A stretch of DNA of 64,000 nucleotides from assembly GCF_965363235.1 (NCBI RefSeq), contig NC_134846.1, positions 55,293,121-55,357,120 of the forward strand. The letters are read 5' to 3'. A program made the position numbers and the translations under genes. This stretch comes from Mytilus galloprovincialis. Lineage: Eukaryota > Mollusca > Bivalvia > Mytilida > Mytilidae. The notes under the pieces are model-generated. The model saw only the letters and a program-made list of their open reading frames with translations. It searched no databases and was not told the DNA's origin. Positions 1 through 12,675 of this stretch are shown one piece after another; the first letter of the stretch is position 1; every line of letters begins with the position of its first letter.

Positions 1-1180
1 TATATAGTGGGCACCTACATTGTATTAAAATCTAAAGATTTTAAGCTTAAGCATTCTCAAACAATTCACCTAACTCCAAAATTATATTTTTTCACCATTT
101 TGCCGTTTCCATGGTGATGGCAGCCATTTTTTAGTTCCAAAGTTGCACTGCAACTGGAAAGTCAGGGTTCCTTGTTATAGTGCACCATCATTCAGATTGG
201 TTCCTTTGGCTCCAAAAAAACTGCCGGACAAAATTAGGTGGAAGAAAAATAATAATAACTAGATTTGTAATTGCTAGCAATAACGGATGGCACCCTCGTT
301 CCCCCTATTGCCAGGCGAGCGGCAGCCATTTTGGAAATTCCAAAGTCAAAGAGTGCATCTACACCTGCAAGATATCATTGTTGCAAAATTTCAATTAGTT
401 TGGAGCATTTTGAAATTTTGGACAATTTTGCTGTTTCCATGGTAACGGCGGCCATTTTGGAAATTCCAACTTCAAAATGCAACTCCGCACATGTCAGTCA
501 CTATTCTTGTAAAGTTTCAGCCAGTTTGGAGCACTTAATTTTTTTGGGAAATTTTGAACATTTGTGCTGCAACCATGGTTACAGTAGATAATTCCAAAAT
601 TCTAAAAGCAGACATCTCATTGCCACATGTCATGTTATATATTAATACAGTTTCATTTACTTTGGTGCACCACTCTCTGAGAAAATACTGATTTTAAGCA
701 TTTTTCCATAGAGTCAATGCAAAACTTGGGCCCAGTTTCCATGACAACGGCGGCCATTTTGAACTATCCAAATATTGTCTTGACATCTTGGCATACTGGG
801 TAACATTTTCATAAAGTTTCATCCAGTTGGGTCTTATAACGAAAGAGTTAGAATTTTTGATATATTTGCTTGTTTCCATGGTAACAGCGGCCATTTTGGA
901 AATTCCAAAGTCAAATGGGACATCTCCATATGCCAGTCAATATTTTTGAGAAGTTTCATTAACCTTGGAGCATTTTGATTTTTTGGACATTTTTGCTGTT
1001 TCCATGGTAACGGCGGCCATCTTGAAAATGCCATACCCCGATTGCAAATCTGCACATGCTGGTTAACATTATGGTTAAGTTCCATTAACATTGGTTCATA
1101 AAATTCCAAGATATAAGCTGGACAAAAATAGTGGAAGAAAAAAAATAATAATAAGAAAAAAAGAAACGTAGAAAAGCAAT

Positions 1181-1210
1181 ATGTCACCCCAACTCCGTTG
1201 AGGGTGCCAT
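1181..1210. repeat. Type B stem-loop inside the satellite
   Basis: Arms ATGTCACCC and GGGTGCCAT (one mismatch) enclose a second pairing CAAC/GTTG around TCC. It is preceded by the AAGAAACGTAGAAAAGCAAT leader seen in the 10.8-11.4 kb array. Confidence 0.8.
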
Positions 1211-1507
1211 AACTAGAATTGCCATTGCAAGCAATAGCGGATGTCACCCTTCCCCTATTTTCACTAACCGGCAGCCATTTCAAAATGATTTAACAGTGAA
1301 TGCACATATATTCATGGCAATACATCTTTCTGTAAATTTTCAGTATTTATGGTCTTAGACCCACCTGCACCCCGAAATTTTTTGTTCCACCTTATAGTGA
1401 ACTATCATTAAGATTGATTCCATTTCACTCCAAAAAACATGCCGGACAAAAAAGGTGGAAGTATAATAATAATAATAATACAGAAAAAGAAACAGAGGAA
1501 AAGCAAT

Positions 1508-1538
1508 ATGTCACCCGACATTGTCGATCGGGTGACAT
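1508..1538. repeat. Type A stem-loop inside the satellite
   Basis: A perfect 11-bp inverted repeat, ATGTCACCCGA against TCGGGTGACAT, around a 9-base loop. It follows an AGAAAAAGAAACAGAGGAAA leader. Confidence 0.85.
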
Positions 1539-3888
1539 AACTAGATTTGTAATTGCTAGCAATAACGGATGGCACCCTTCCCCTATTGCCAGGTGAGTGG
1601 CGGCCATTTAGAAAATTCCAAACTCAAAAGTCAAGTCTACATAAGCTAGGCAACATTTGTTATAAGTTTCCTTAAATTTGAAGCATTTTGAAGTTTTTCA
1701 TATTTTTGCTGTTTCCATGGTAACGGCGGCCATTTTGAATATTCCAAAGTCAAACCCCTGCTGCATTTTTAGCCCTCCATAATCATATACCATTTAATGT
1801 CTCTAGAATAAATTTAACATTGATGTTCTGGAATGTTCTGTGAAAATTCAAAGTTTTGACCTTTTTGCATTGTTTCCAAGGTAACAACAGATATTTTGGA
1901 AATTCCAACGCCAAATTCCACATCTTCCAATTTTGCTCATCGTTACTGTTAAGTTTCCTGAAGTTTGGAGCATTTTGAGAATTTCGAAATTTTTGGTGTA
2001 GTTTCCATGGCAACATAGTAGTTCCAATGATCACCAAAATCATCCAACACCTGTATATAGTGGGCACCTACATTGTATTAAAATATAATGATTCTGAGAT
2101 AAAGCATATCCAAACAGTTCACCAAAAAAAAAAACTGGATTTTTTCACATTTGTTCTGTTTCCATGGAAACGGTAGCCATCTTGAACCATTCCATGCTTC
2201 CTGCAACTCTGCACCTGGGGGTCCTTACTATAGTAGAGTTCCATCAACATTGGTCCATTGGATTTCGAGAAATCACCTGGACAAAATTTGTTGCAAGAAG
2301 AAAAATAATAATAACTAGATTTGTAATTGCTAGCAATAACGGATGGCACCCTTTCCCCCATTGCCAGGTGAGCGGCAGCCATTTTGAAAATTCCAAAGTC
2401 AAAGAGTGCATCCACAGATGTCTAGTAACATTTTAACAAAGTTTCATTAAGTTTGAAGCATTTTGAAGTTTTGGACATTTTTGATGTTTCCATGGTTACG
2501 GCGGCCATTTTGAAAATTCCAACTTCAAAAGTCAACTCTGCTTATGCCAGTGACCATTCCTGTAAAGTTTCTTTCAGTTTGAACATTTTTATTTTTTTTT
2601 TAATTTTTGACCTTTTAGCATTGTTTACATGGTAACAACAGATATTTTGGAAATTCCAACTGCAAATGCCACATCTTCCAATGTTGCTCATCATAACTGT
2701 GAAGTTTCATGAAGTTTGGAGCATTTTCAGAATTTAGAAATTTTTGGTGTAGTTTCTATGGCAACATAGTAGTTCCAATGGGTGCCAAAATCATTCAACA
2801 CATGTATATAGTGGGCACCTACATTGTATTAAAATATAATGATTCTGAGTTAAAGCATATTCAAACAGTTCACCAAAACCAAAAACTGTATTTTTTCACA
2901 TTTGTTCCGTTTCCATGGTAACGGCAGCCATCTTGAACCATTCCATGCTTCGTGCAAAACCTAACATGGAGGTCCTCACTATAGTAAAGTTCCATCAACA
3001 TTGGTCCATTGGATTTCGAGAAATCACCTGGACAAAAAGTGTGGAAGAAAAATAATAAAAATAATAATAACTAGATTTGCCATTGCAAGCAATAGCGGAT
3101 GGCACCCTTCCCCCATTGCCAGGCGAGCGGCAGCCATTTTGAAAATTCCAAATTCATAGAGTGCATCTACTCATGCCAATTGTCAATTTTGTAAAGTTTC
3201 ATTAAGTTTGGAGAACTTTGAAATTTTTGAAATTTTTGCTGTTCCCATGGTAACGGCGGCCATTTTGAATTTTCCGAAGTCAAACCCCCACTGCAATTTT
3301 TTCCCTCCATTATCATATATACCATCATATACCATTTAATGTCTCTAGAATACATTTAACATTGATGTTCTGGAATGTTCTGTGAAAATTCAAAGTTTTG
3401 ACCTTTTTGCATTGTTTCCATGGTATCTACAGATATTTTGGAAATTCCAACGCCAAATTCCACATCTTCCAATGTTGCTCATCGTAACTGTGAAGTTTCA
3501 TGAAGTTTGGAGCATTTTGATATTTTTGAAATTTTTGGTTTAGTTTCCATGGCAACATAGTAGTTCCAATGAGTGCCAAAATCATCCAACACCTGTATAT
3601 GGCCGGCACCTTCATTGTATTAAAATATAATGATTCTGAGTTTAAGCATATCAAAACAGTTCACCAAAACAAAAAACAGAAATTTTTCACATTTGTTTCG
3701 TTTCCATGGCAACGGCAGCCATCTTGATGGTGCCATACCCCACTGCACTATAGAATGTGGTGGTCAACATTATGGTATAGTTCCATCAATATTGTTCAAG
3801 CCAATTCCGAGAAATAGAATGGACAAAAAAGTGTGGAAGAATAAAAATAATAATAATAATATGAAAAAAAGAAACGAACAATAACAAT

Positions 3889-3918
3889 ATGTCACCCCAA
3901 CTCCGTTGAGGGTGCCAT
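3889..3918. repeat. Type B stem-loop inside the satellite
   Basis: Same form as at 1,181. Its right arm GGGTGCCAT also pairs perfectly with ATGGCACCC at about 3,949-3,957 across the palindromic segment, giving two alternative folds. Confidence 0.8.
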
Positions 3919-6900
3919 AACTAGATTTGCCATTGCAAGCAATAGCGGATGGCACCCTTCCCCCATTGCCAGGCGAGCGGCAGCCATTTTGAAAATTCCA
4001 AAGTAAAAGAGCGTATCTACACATGCAAATTACCATTTTTGTAAAGTTTCATTAAGTTTGGAGCATTTTGAAATTTTTTACATTTTTGCTGTTTCCATGG
4101 TTACGGCGGCCATTTTGAAAATTCCAACTTCAAAAGTCAACTCTGCTTATGTCAGTGACCATTTCTGTAAAATTTCATCCAGTTCGCAGCATTTTTATTA
4201 TTTTTGATTTTTTTGACATTTTAGCATTGTTTCCATGGTAACAACAGCTATTTTGGAAATTCCAACTTCAAATGCTACATCGTCCAATGTTGTTCATCCT
4301 TACTGTGAAGTTTTATGAAGTTCGGAGCATTTTGAGATTTTTGAAAATTTTGGTGTTGTTTCCATGGCAACATAGCAGTTCCAATGAGTACCAAAATCAT
4401 CCAACACCTGTATAGGGTGGGCACCTACATTGTATTAAAATATAATGATTCTGAGTTAAAGCATATCCAAACAATTCACCAAAACGAAAAACTGTATTTT
4501 TTCACATTTGTTCCGTTTCCATGGTAACGGCAGCCATCTTGAAAGCGCCAACCCCAAAAAGCAAATCTTCATATGGTGGTTAACATTATGGTATAGTTCC
4601 ATCTTCTTGGGTCCATTCACATTAGAGTTCCAGACTGGACAAAAATGTGTGGAAGAAAAATAATAATAAAAATAAAAAAAACTAGATTTGTAATTGCTAG
4701 CAATAACGGATGGCACCCTCGTCCCCCCATTGCCAGGCGAGCGGCAGCCATTTTGAAAATTTCAAAGTTAAAGAGTGCATCTACACATGCAAGTCATCAT
4801 TTTTGTAAAATTTCATTAGGTTTGGAGCATTTTGAAATTTTGGACAATTTTGCTGTTTCCATGGTTACGGCGGCCATTTTGGAAATTCCAACTTCAAAAT
4901 GCAACTATGCACATGCCAGTTACTATTCTTGTAAAGTTTCATCCAGTTTGCAGCATTTTGAGATTTTTGGAAATTTTGAACATTTGTGCTGCAACCATGG
5001 TTACAGTAGATAATTCCAAAATTCTAAAAGCGTACATCTCATTGCCACATGTCATGTTATATACCAATACAGTTTCATTTACTTTGGTGCACTACTCTCT
5101 GAAAAAATGCTGATTTTATGCATTTTTCCATAGGGTCAATGCAAAACTTGGCCCCAGTTTCCATGACAACGGCGGCCATTTTGAACTATCAAAATATTGT
5201 CTTGACATCTTGGCATACTGGAGAACATTTTCATAAAGTTTCATCCAGTTGGATGTTATAACGAAAGAGTTAGAATTTTTGATATTTTAGCTGTTTCCAT
5301 GGTAACGGCAGCCATTTTGAAAATTCCAAAGTCAAACTGGAAATCAGCACATGCCAGTTACCATTCCTGTGGAGTTTCTTCCAGTTTGGAACACTTTGAT
5401 TTTTTTCGCATTTGTGCTGTTTCCATGGAAACGGCGGCCATCTTTTACCATTCCATAGCAAGGTGCACAACTTCAAATGGGGGTCCTCATTATGTTATAG
5501 TTCCAACAATATTGGATCACTCAATTCTTAGAAACACGATGGACAAAATGTGTGGAAGAATAATAAAAATAACTAGAATTGCCATTGCAAGCAATAGCGG
5601 ATGTCACCCTTCCCCCAATTGCCACTGAGCGGCAGCCATTTCAAAATTGTTTAACAGTGAATGCACATATATGCATGGCAATACATCTTTCTGAAAATTT
5701 GCAGTACATTGAGAGCATTCTAAAAAATTTCACAATTCTGCTGTTTCCATGGCAACGGCAGCCATTTTGAAAAATTTGAAGTCAAAAGTCTCATCTTTAC
5801 TTGCCAGTTAACAATAATATCAAGTTTCATTAAGTTCAAAGCATTTAGAGAATTTTTGACTTTTTTGCAGTTTCCATGGCAACGGTGGCCATTTTGGAAA
5901 TTCCAAAGTCAAAAGTATTATCCAGACTTGCCAGTCAACAATCATATTAAGTTAGATCAATTTAGGAGCATTTTGAAATTTTTGAAATATTTGGTCCTGT
6001 ATCCATGGTAACAGAAGAGTTGCAATGATTGTCAAAATCATTCAAAAGCTGTATATAGTGGACAACTATATTGTGTAAAAATTTGATGATTTCAAGTTCT
6101 AGCATACCAAAATTATTTACCAAACCCTGAGGTTTTTAGAGCATTTTGACACTTATGCACTGTTTCCATGGTAACGGCAGACATTTTGGAAATTCCAACG
6201 CCAAATTACGCATCTACCAAAGTTGCTCATCGTTACTATGAAGTTTTTAAAAATTTGGAGCATTTTGAAATTTTTGAAATTTTTGGGGTAGTTTCCATGG
6301 CAACATAGTGGTTCCAATGATTGCCAATATCATCCAAAACCAATATATGGCTGGCACCTACATTGTGATAAAATATGATGATTCTGAGTTTAAGCATCTC
6401 TAAATTATTCACAAAGCCAAAAACTGGAATTTTTCACAATTGTTCCGTTTCCATGGAAACGGAAGCCATTTTTTATGGTCTTAGACCCTACTGCAACCCA
6501 AAATTTTGTGTTCCTCCTTATAGTGAATTATCATTAAGATTGGTTCCATTTTACTCCAAAAAACCTGTCGGACAAAAAAAGGTGGAAGAATAATAATAAC
6601 TAGAATTGCCATTGCAAGCAATAGCGGATGTCACCCTTCCCCCCATTGCCACTAAGCGGCAGCCATTTCAAAAACTTTTAACAGTGATTGCACATATTTG
6701 CATGGCTATACATTTTTCTGTAAATTTTCAGTACATTTAGATCATTTTAAAAACATGACATTTTTGCTGTTTCCATGGCAACGGCAGCCATTTTGAAAGT
6801 TTCAAAGTCAAAAGTCTCATTTATACATGCCAGTTTACAATAATATTAAGTTTCATTAAGTTTGGAGCATTTTGAAAATATTTGACATTTTTGCAGTTTC

Positions 6901-9729
6901 CATGGCAACGGTGGCCATTTTGGAAATTCCAACTTCAAAAGTCTCATGCAGACTTGCCAGTTTACAATCATATTAAGTTTTATCAAATTTGGAGCATTTT
7001 GAAATTTTTGAAATTTTTGACAAATTTGTGATGGTTCCTATGGCAACAGAGACCATTCCCAAAATTTTATGGCATATACCACATTGGTACATGGGAGGGA
7101 CCATACCATCAAAGTTTCGATCCATTTGACCTACCATATTAAGAAAGTAAATGCCACTTTTAGGTGTTTTTGGACCATTTTTACCATTTTTGCATTGTTT
7201 CCATGGGAACAGCAGACATTTTGGAAATTCCAACGCCAAATTCCACATCTACCAATGTTGCTCATCGTTACTGTGAAGTTTCATAAAATTTGGAGCATTT
7301 CCATATTTTTGAAATTTTTGGTGTAGTATCCATGGCAACATAGCAGTTCCAATGATTGCCAAAATCATCCCAAAACCAGTGTATAGTGGGCACCTACATT
7401 GTATTAAAATCTAAAGATTTTAAGGTTAAGCATTCTCAAACAATTCACCTAACTTCAAAATTATATTTTTTCACCATTTTTCCGTTTCCATGGTGATGGC
7501 AGCCATTTTTTTAGTTCCAATACCGGAAAGCAACAGGAAAGTCAGGGTTCCTTGTTATAGTGCACCATCATTCAGATTGGTTCCTTTGGCTCTGAGAAAG
7601 CGGGCGGACAAAATTAGGTGGAAGAAAAATAATAATAACTAGAATTGCCATTGCAAGCAATAGCGGATGTCACCCTTCCCCTCATTGCCACTAAGCGGCA
7701 GCCATTTCAAAACAACTTAACAGTGAATGCAGATCTATGAATTGCGATATATCTTTTTGTAAATTTTCAGTACAATAAGATCATTGTCAAAAGTTTCAAA
7801 TTTCTGCTGTTTCCATGGCAACGGCAGCCATTTTGAAAATTCCAAAGTCCAAAGTCTCATCTATACATGCCAGTTGACAATAATATTAAGTTTCATTAAG
7901 TTTGGAGCATTTTGAAAATATTTGACATTTCCGCAGTTTCCATGGCAACGGTGGCCATTTTGAAAATTCCAACTTCATAAGTCTCATTCAGACTTGTCAG
8001 TGTACAAGCATATTACGTTTCATCAATTTTAGAGCATTTTGAAATTTTTGAAATTTTTGACATTTGGGATGGTTCCTATGGCAACAGAGACCGTTCACAA
8101 AATTGAATGGCATATACCACATTGGTACATGGGAGGGACCATACCATCAAAGTTTCAATCAATTTGACCTACCATTTTAAGAAAGTAAATGCCACTTGAA
8201 GGTTTTTGGACCATTTTGACCTGTTTTGCATTGTTTCCATGGTAACGGCAGACATTTTCGAAATTGCAACACCAAATTCCACATCTACCAATGTTGCTCA
8301 TCATTACTGTGAAGTTTTATAAAATTTGGAGCATTTCCATATTTTTGAAATTTTTGGTGTAGTATCCATGGCAACATAGCAGTTCCAATGATTGCCAAAA
8401 TCATCCAAAACCAGTATATACCCGGCACCTACATTGTATCAAAATATAATGATTCTAAGTTAAAGCATTTCCAAAAAATTCATCAAAACCAAAAACTGGA
8501 ATTTTCCATTATTTTTCGGTTTCCATGGTGATGGCAGCCATTTTTTAGTTCCAAAGTTGCACTGCAACTGGAAAGTCAGGGTTCCTTGTTATAGTGTACC
8601 ATCATTCAGATTGGTTCCTTTGGCTCTGAGAAAACTGCCGGACAAAACTAGGTGGAAGAATAATAATAACTAGAATTGCCATTGCAAGCAATAGCGGATG
8701 TCACCCTTCCCCCCATTGCCACTAAGTTGAAGCCATTTCAGAATCGTTTAACAGTGAATGCACATATATGCATGGCAATACATCTTTCTGTCAATTTTCA
8801 GTATATTCACAGCATTTTAAAAATTTCACATTTCTGCCGTTTCCATGGCAACGGCAGCCATTTTGAAAATTTCAAAGTCAAAAGCCTCTTGATTACTTGT
8901 CAGTTAACAATAATATCAAGTTTCATTAAGTTCAAAGCAGTTTGAGAATTTTGACTTTTTTGCAGTTTCCATGGCAACGGTGGCCATTTTGGAAATTCCA
9001 AAGACAAAAGTCTCATCCAGACTTGGCAGTCAACAATCAAATTAAGTTTCATCAATTTTGGAGCATTTTGAAATTTTTGAAATATTTGATCCTGTATCCA
9101 TGGTAACAGAGTAGTTCCAATGATTGTCATAATCATTCAAAACCTGTATATAGTGGACAACTATATTGTATAAAAATTTGATGATTTCAAGTTCAAGCAT
9201 ACCAAAGTTATTCACCAAACCCTGAAGATTTTGGAGCATTTTGACCTTTTTGCACTGTTTCCATGGAAACGGCAGACATTTTGGAAATTCCAAAGTCAAA
9301 TTCCACATCTACCAAAGTTGCTCATCGTTATGCTAGAATTTCAAAAAATTTGGAGCATTTTCATTTTTTTGAAATTTTTGGTGTAGTATCCATGGCAACA
9401 TAGCAGTTCCAATGATTGCCAAAATCATCCCAAAGCAGTATATAGTGGGCACCTACATTGTATTAAAATCTAAAGATTTTAAGGTTAAGCATTCTCAAAC
9501 AATTCAACTAACTCCAAAATTATATTTTTTCACCATTTTCAAGTTTCCATGGTGATGGCAGCCATTTTTTTAGTGCCAATATTAAAAAGCAACAGGAAAG
9601 TCAGGGTTCCTTGTTATAGTGCACCATCATTCAGATTGGTTCCTTTGGCTCTGAGAAAGCGAGCGGACAAAATTAGGTGGAAGAAAAATAATAATAATAA
9701 TAGGGAAAAAGAAACAGAGGAAAAGCAAT

Positions 9730-9760
9730 ATGTCACCCGACATTGTCGATCGGGTGACAT
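9730..9760. repeat. Type A stem-loop inside the satellite
   Basis: Identical in form to the copy at 1,508. Its right arm GGGTGACAT is also a perfect inverted match to ATGTCACCC just downstream (about 9,790-9,798). Confidence 0.85.
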
Positions 9761-10795
9761 AACTAGAATTGCCATTGCAAGCAATAGCGGATGTCACCCT
9801 TCCCCCAATTGCCACTAAGCGGCAGCCAGTTCAAAATTGTTTAACAGTGAATGCACATATATGCATTGCAGTACATCATTCTGTAAATTCTCAGTACATT
9901 GGGAGCATTTTAGAAAATTTCACATTTTTGCTGTTTCCATGGCAACGGCAGCCATTTTGAAAATTCCAAAGTCAAAAGTCTCATCTTTACATGCAAGTTA
10001 ACAATAATATCAAGTTTCATAAAGTTTGGAGCATTTTGAAAATATTTGACATTTCCGCAGTTTCCATGGCAACGGTGGCCATTTTGGAAATTCCAACTTC
10101 AAAAGTCTCATTCAGACTTGTCAGTGTACAATCCTATTAAGTTTCATCAATTTTGGAGCATTTTGAAATTTTTGAAATTTTTGACATTTGGGATGGTTCC
10201 TATGGCAACAGAGACCGTTCCCAAAATTGAATGGCATATACCACATTGGTACATGGGAGGGACCATACCATCAAAGTTTCAATCAATTTGACCTACCATT
10301 TTAAGAAAGTAAATGCCACTTGAAGGTTTTTAGACCATTTTGACCTGTTTTGCATTGTTTCCATGGTAACGGCAGACATTTTCGAAATTCCAACACCAAA
10401 TTCCACATCTACCAATGTTGCTCATCATTACTGTGAAGTTTTATAAAATTTGGAGCATTTCCATATTTTTGAAATTTTTGGTGTAGTATCCATGGCAACA
10501 TAGCAGTTCCAATGATTGCCAAAATCATCCAAAACCAGTATATGCCCGGCACCTACATTGTATCAAAATATAATGATTCTAAGTTAAAGCATTTCCAAAT
10601 AATTCATCAAAACCAAAAACTGGAATTTTCCATTATTTTTCGGTTTCCATGGTGATGGCAGCCATTTTTTAGTTCCAAAGTTGCACTGCAACTGGAAAGT
10701 CAGGGTTCCTTGTTATAGTGCACCATCATTCAGATTGGTTCCTTTGGCTCTGAGAAAACTGCCGGACAAAACTAGGTGGAAGAATAATAATAATA

Positions 10796-11412
10796 ATAAT
10801 AATAGTGAAAAAGAAACAGAGGAATAGCAATATGTCACCCGACATTGTCGATCGGGTGACATAATAACAAAGAAACATAAGAAAAGCAATATGTCACCCG
10901 ACATTGTCGATCGGGTGACATAATAAGAAAAAAAAGAAACGTAGAATAACAATATGTCACCCCAACTCCGTTGAGGGTGCCATAAAAACAAAAAGAAACG
11001 TAGAATAACAATATGTCACCCAAACTCCGTTTAGGGTGCCATAATAAGAAAAAAAAGAAACGTAGAATAACAATACGTCACCCCAACTCCGTTGAGGGTG
11101 CCATAATAAGAAAAAAAAGAAACGTAGAATAACAATATGTCACCCCAACTCCGTTGAGGGTGCCATAATAACAAAGAAACAGAGGAAAAGCAATATGTCA
11201 CCCGACATTGTCGATCGGGTGACATAATAACAAAGAAACATAAGAAAAGCAATATGTCACCCGACATTGTCGATCGGGTGACATAATAAAAAAAACAAAA
11301 AGAAACGTAGAATAACAATATGTCACCCCAACTCCGTTGAGGGTGCCATAATAATAAAAATAATAAGAACTGAGCAAAAACAATAAGTCTCCAAACTTTG
11401 TTTGGGAGACTT
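10796..11412. repeat. Tandem array of ten stem-loops with AT-rich spacers
   Basis: Ten inverted repeats of 28-31 nt start at 10,832, 10,891, 10,954, 11,013, 11,074, 11,137, 11,194, 11,254, 11,320 and 11,385, spaced 57-66 bp. The order is A A B B B B A A B C. Type A has arms ATGTCACCCGA/TCGGGTGACAT. Type B has ATGTCACCC/GGGTGCCAT plus inner CAAC/GTTG. Type C has AAGTCTCC/GGAGACTT plus inner AAAC/GTTT. Spacers are AATAA, an A-rich run, then AGAAACGTAGAATAACAAT or AGAAACATAAGAAAAGCAAT. The array forms the right edge of the satellite; sequence after it is unrelated. Confidence 0.92.
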
Positions 11413-12471
11413 AAAAATTAAAAGATACATATGACTTAAATTTACCTCTTGCTTACATGATCATCTTGGTTCAGTGGTTTCAGGGGAGACAACCTTAAAA
11501 AGGTTTATGACAATGGAAGCCAAGTAATGGCATAAGCTCACATGGTCCATTAGGACCTGTAAGCTACCGAAACAGAAAATACAATGAAATTACAGAAATA
11601 TCACAGTTACAAATAATTTCACATCACATATACACTAAATCTATTCTTGCTTCCACGTTGTATTAATTTGAAAAATAAGCAAAGAAATTAACATATTACA
11701 AAACGTAAAATCACATAATTTGGTCAATAACAACTCAACATCAACAACACCATAGAGGTTTCAGACATTTGTTTTTGGTTTCAATTATCAAAACACATTA
11801 CAGAATTACGTCCAGTTGAGATGACAGATGATAATCTGTTTGTAGCTATTTCGCCTATGACATCATTGATGTTTACATAGACAAAGCCAAATAACGATAA
11901 TAACATTTACTAATGACATCAAATATTAAATTAAATGATAGTATACATGGTATATTCTAAAATCAACGGAGTCCTTTTATAAATGATCCCAATAGATATT
12001 ACAATAACAATTATTCTTCAATCATGTTTACAGTTGCAAAGCTATTCATTGCATTCTTTTGTTGCTAACATATTCTCCATCTATATGTTTAGTATTGGTG
12101 GAGCATTGCATATCAAAGTACAATTTAAATACAATTTTCTAATGATGATCATAAACATAAAACTTAAAAACATGTGTCTACTGTAGATTGTGTCTACTGT
12201 AGATTCATTTTTATTTGTTGGATATCAATTTTCATCAGTTAAATTGGTATAATTAAGTAAACTGCAAGTTTAATTGTTCAAAAAATTACAAATTACCAAA
12301 AGGGTGTGTGGAAATACCCTACTTGGCAAACGAAGATATCAAATATCCATAAAAATGCAAGTTTTTCTCTATCTATAAAAATTGTTACCAACTAAAAATA
12401 ATTTAATCCACAGTATATAAAAAGCACCATGATAAATTATCTAGTCAAATACAAATAGTCAGTCATATTTT

Positions 12472-12675
12472 TTTACATAAATAGGGCCGTTAGTTTTCTC
12501 GTTTGAATTGTTTTACATTGTCTTATCGGGGCCTTTTATAGCTGACTATGCGGTATGGGCTTTGCTCATTGTTGAAGGCCGTACGGTGACCTATAGTTGT
12601 TAATGTCTGTGTCATTTTGGTCTTTTGTGGATAGTTGTCTCATTGGCAATCATACCACATCTTCTTTTTTATATA
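12472..12675. repeat. Dispersed mussel-type repeat, copy 1
   Basis: Nearly identical over about 200 bp to 48,290-48,495. Shared landmarks are ATAGGGCCGTTAGTTTTCTC (AAGG in the other copy), GAAGGCCGTACGGTGACCTA and GGCAATCATACCACATCTTC. Decayed relatives lie at 15,300-15,540, 27,225-27,420, 41,940-42,030, 50,697-50,815 and 58,046-58,096. It could be a SINE or the 3' end of a LINE; I cannot tell which. Confidence 0.8.

Larger units (their letters stand above)
1..10795. repeat. Nested satellite of ~135-bp subunits in ~1-kb higher-order units
   Basis: The stretch is built from divergent copies of one subunit of about 130-160 bp. Each has a near-palindrome GTTTCCATGGYAAC, then GGCGGCCATTTTG, then GAAATTCCAA, then a T-rich tail containing TTTGGAGCATTTTGAAATTT. 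I count about 50 CCATGG-centred sites by eye. Subunits are grouped into higher-order units marked by GGGCACCTACATTGTATTAA (near 2,060, 2,812, 4,410, 7,386, 9,450) and by a block with an AATAATAATAACTAGA run and a palindromic segment. That block recurs near 250, 2,310, 3,065, 4,660, 5,565, 6,590, 7,635, 8,665 and 9,758, about 1.03-1.09 kb apart from 6.6 kb onward and 0.75-1 kb before. Open frames here are short repeat frames on both strands, so I call no gene. The left edge lies outside the window. Confidence 0.93.

Noticed and set aside
271-591. Open frames across the 1-11 kb satellite (for example 271-591, 834-1,283, 4,645-5,013, 11,031-11,318)
   Set aside because: The translations repeat with the satellite period, occur on both strands, and show no domain. 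They are by-products of the repeat.
10832-11412. A CRISPR array or bacterial integron-like attC array
   Set aside because: Repeats and spacers are both repetitive, the spacers are A-rich and nearly identical, and the sequence around is animal DNA with spliced genes.
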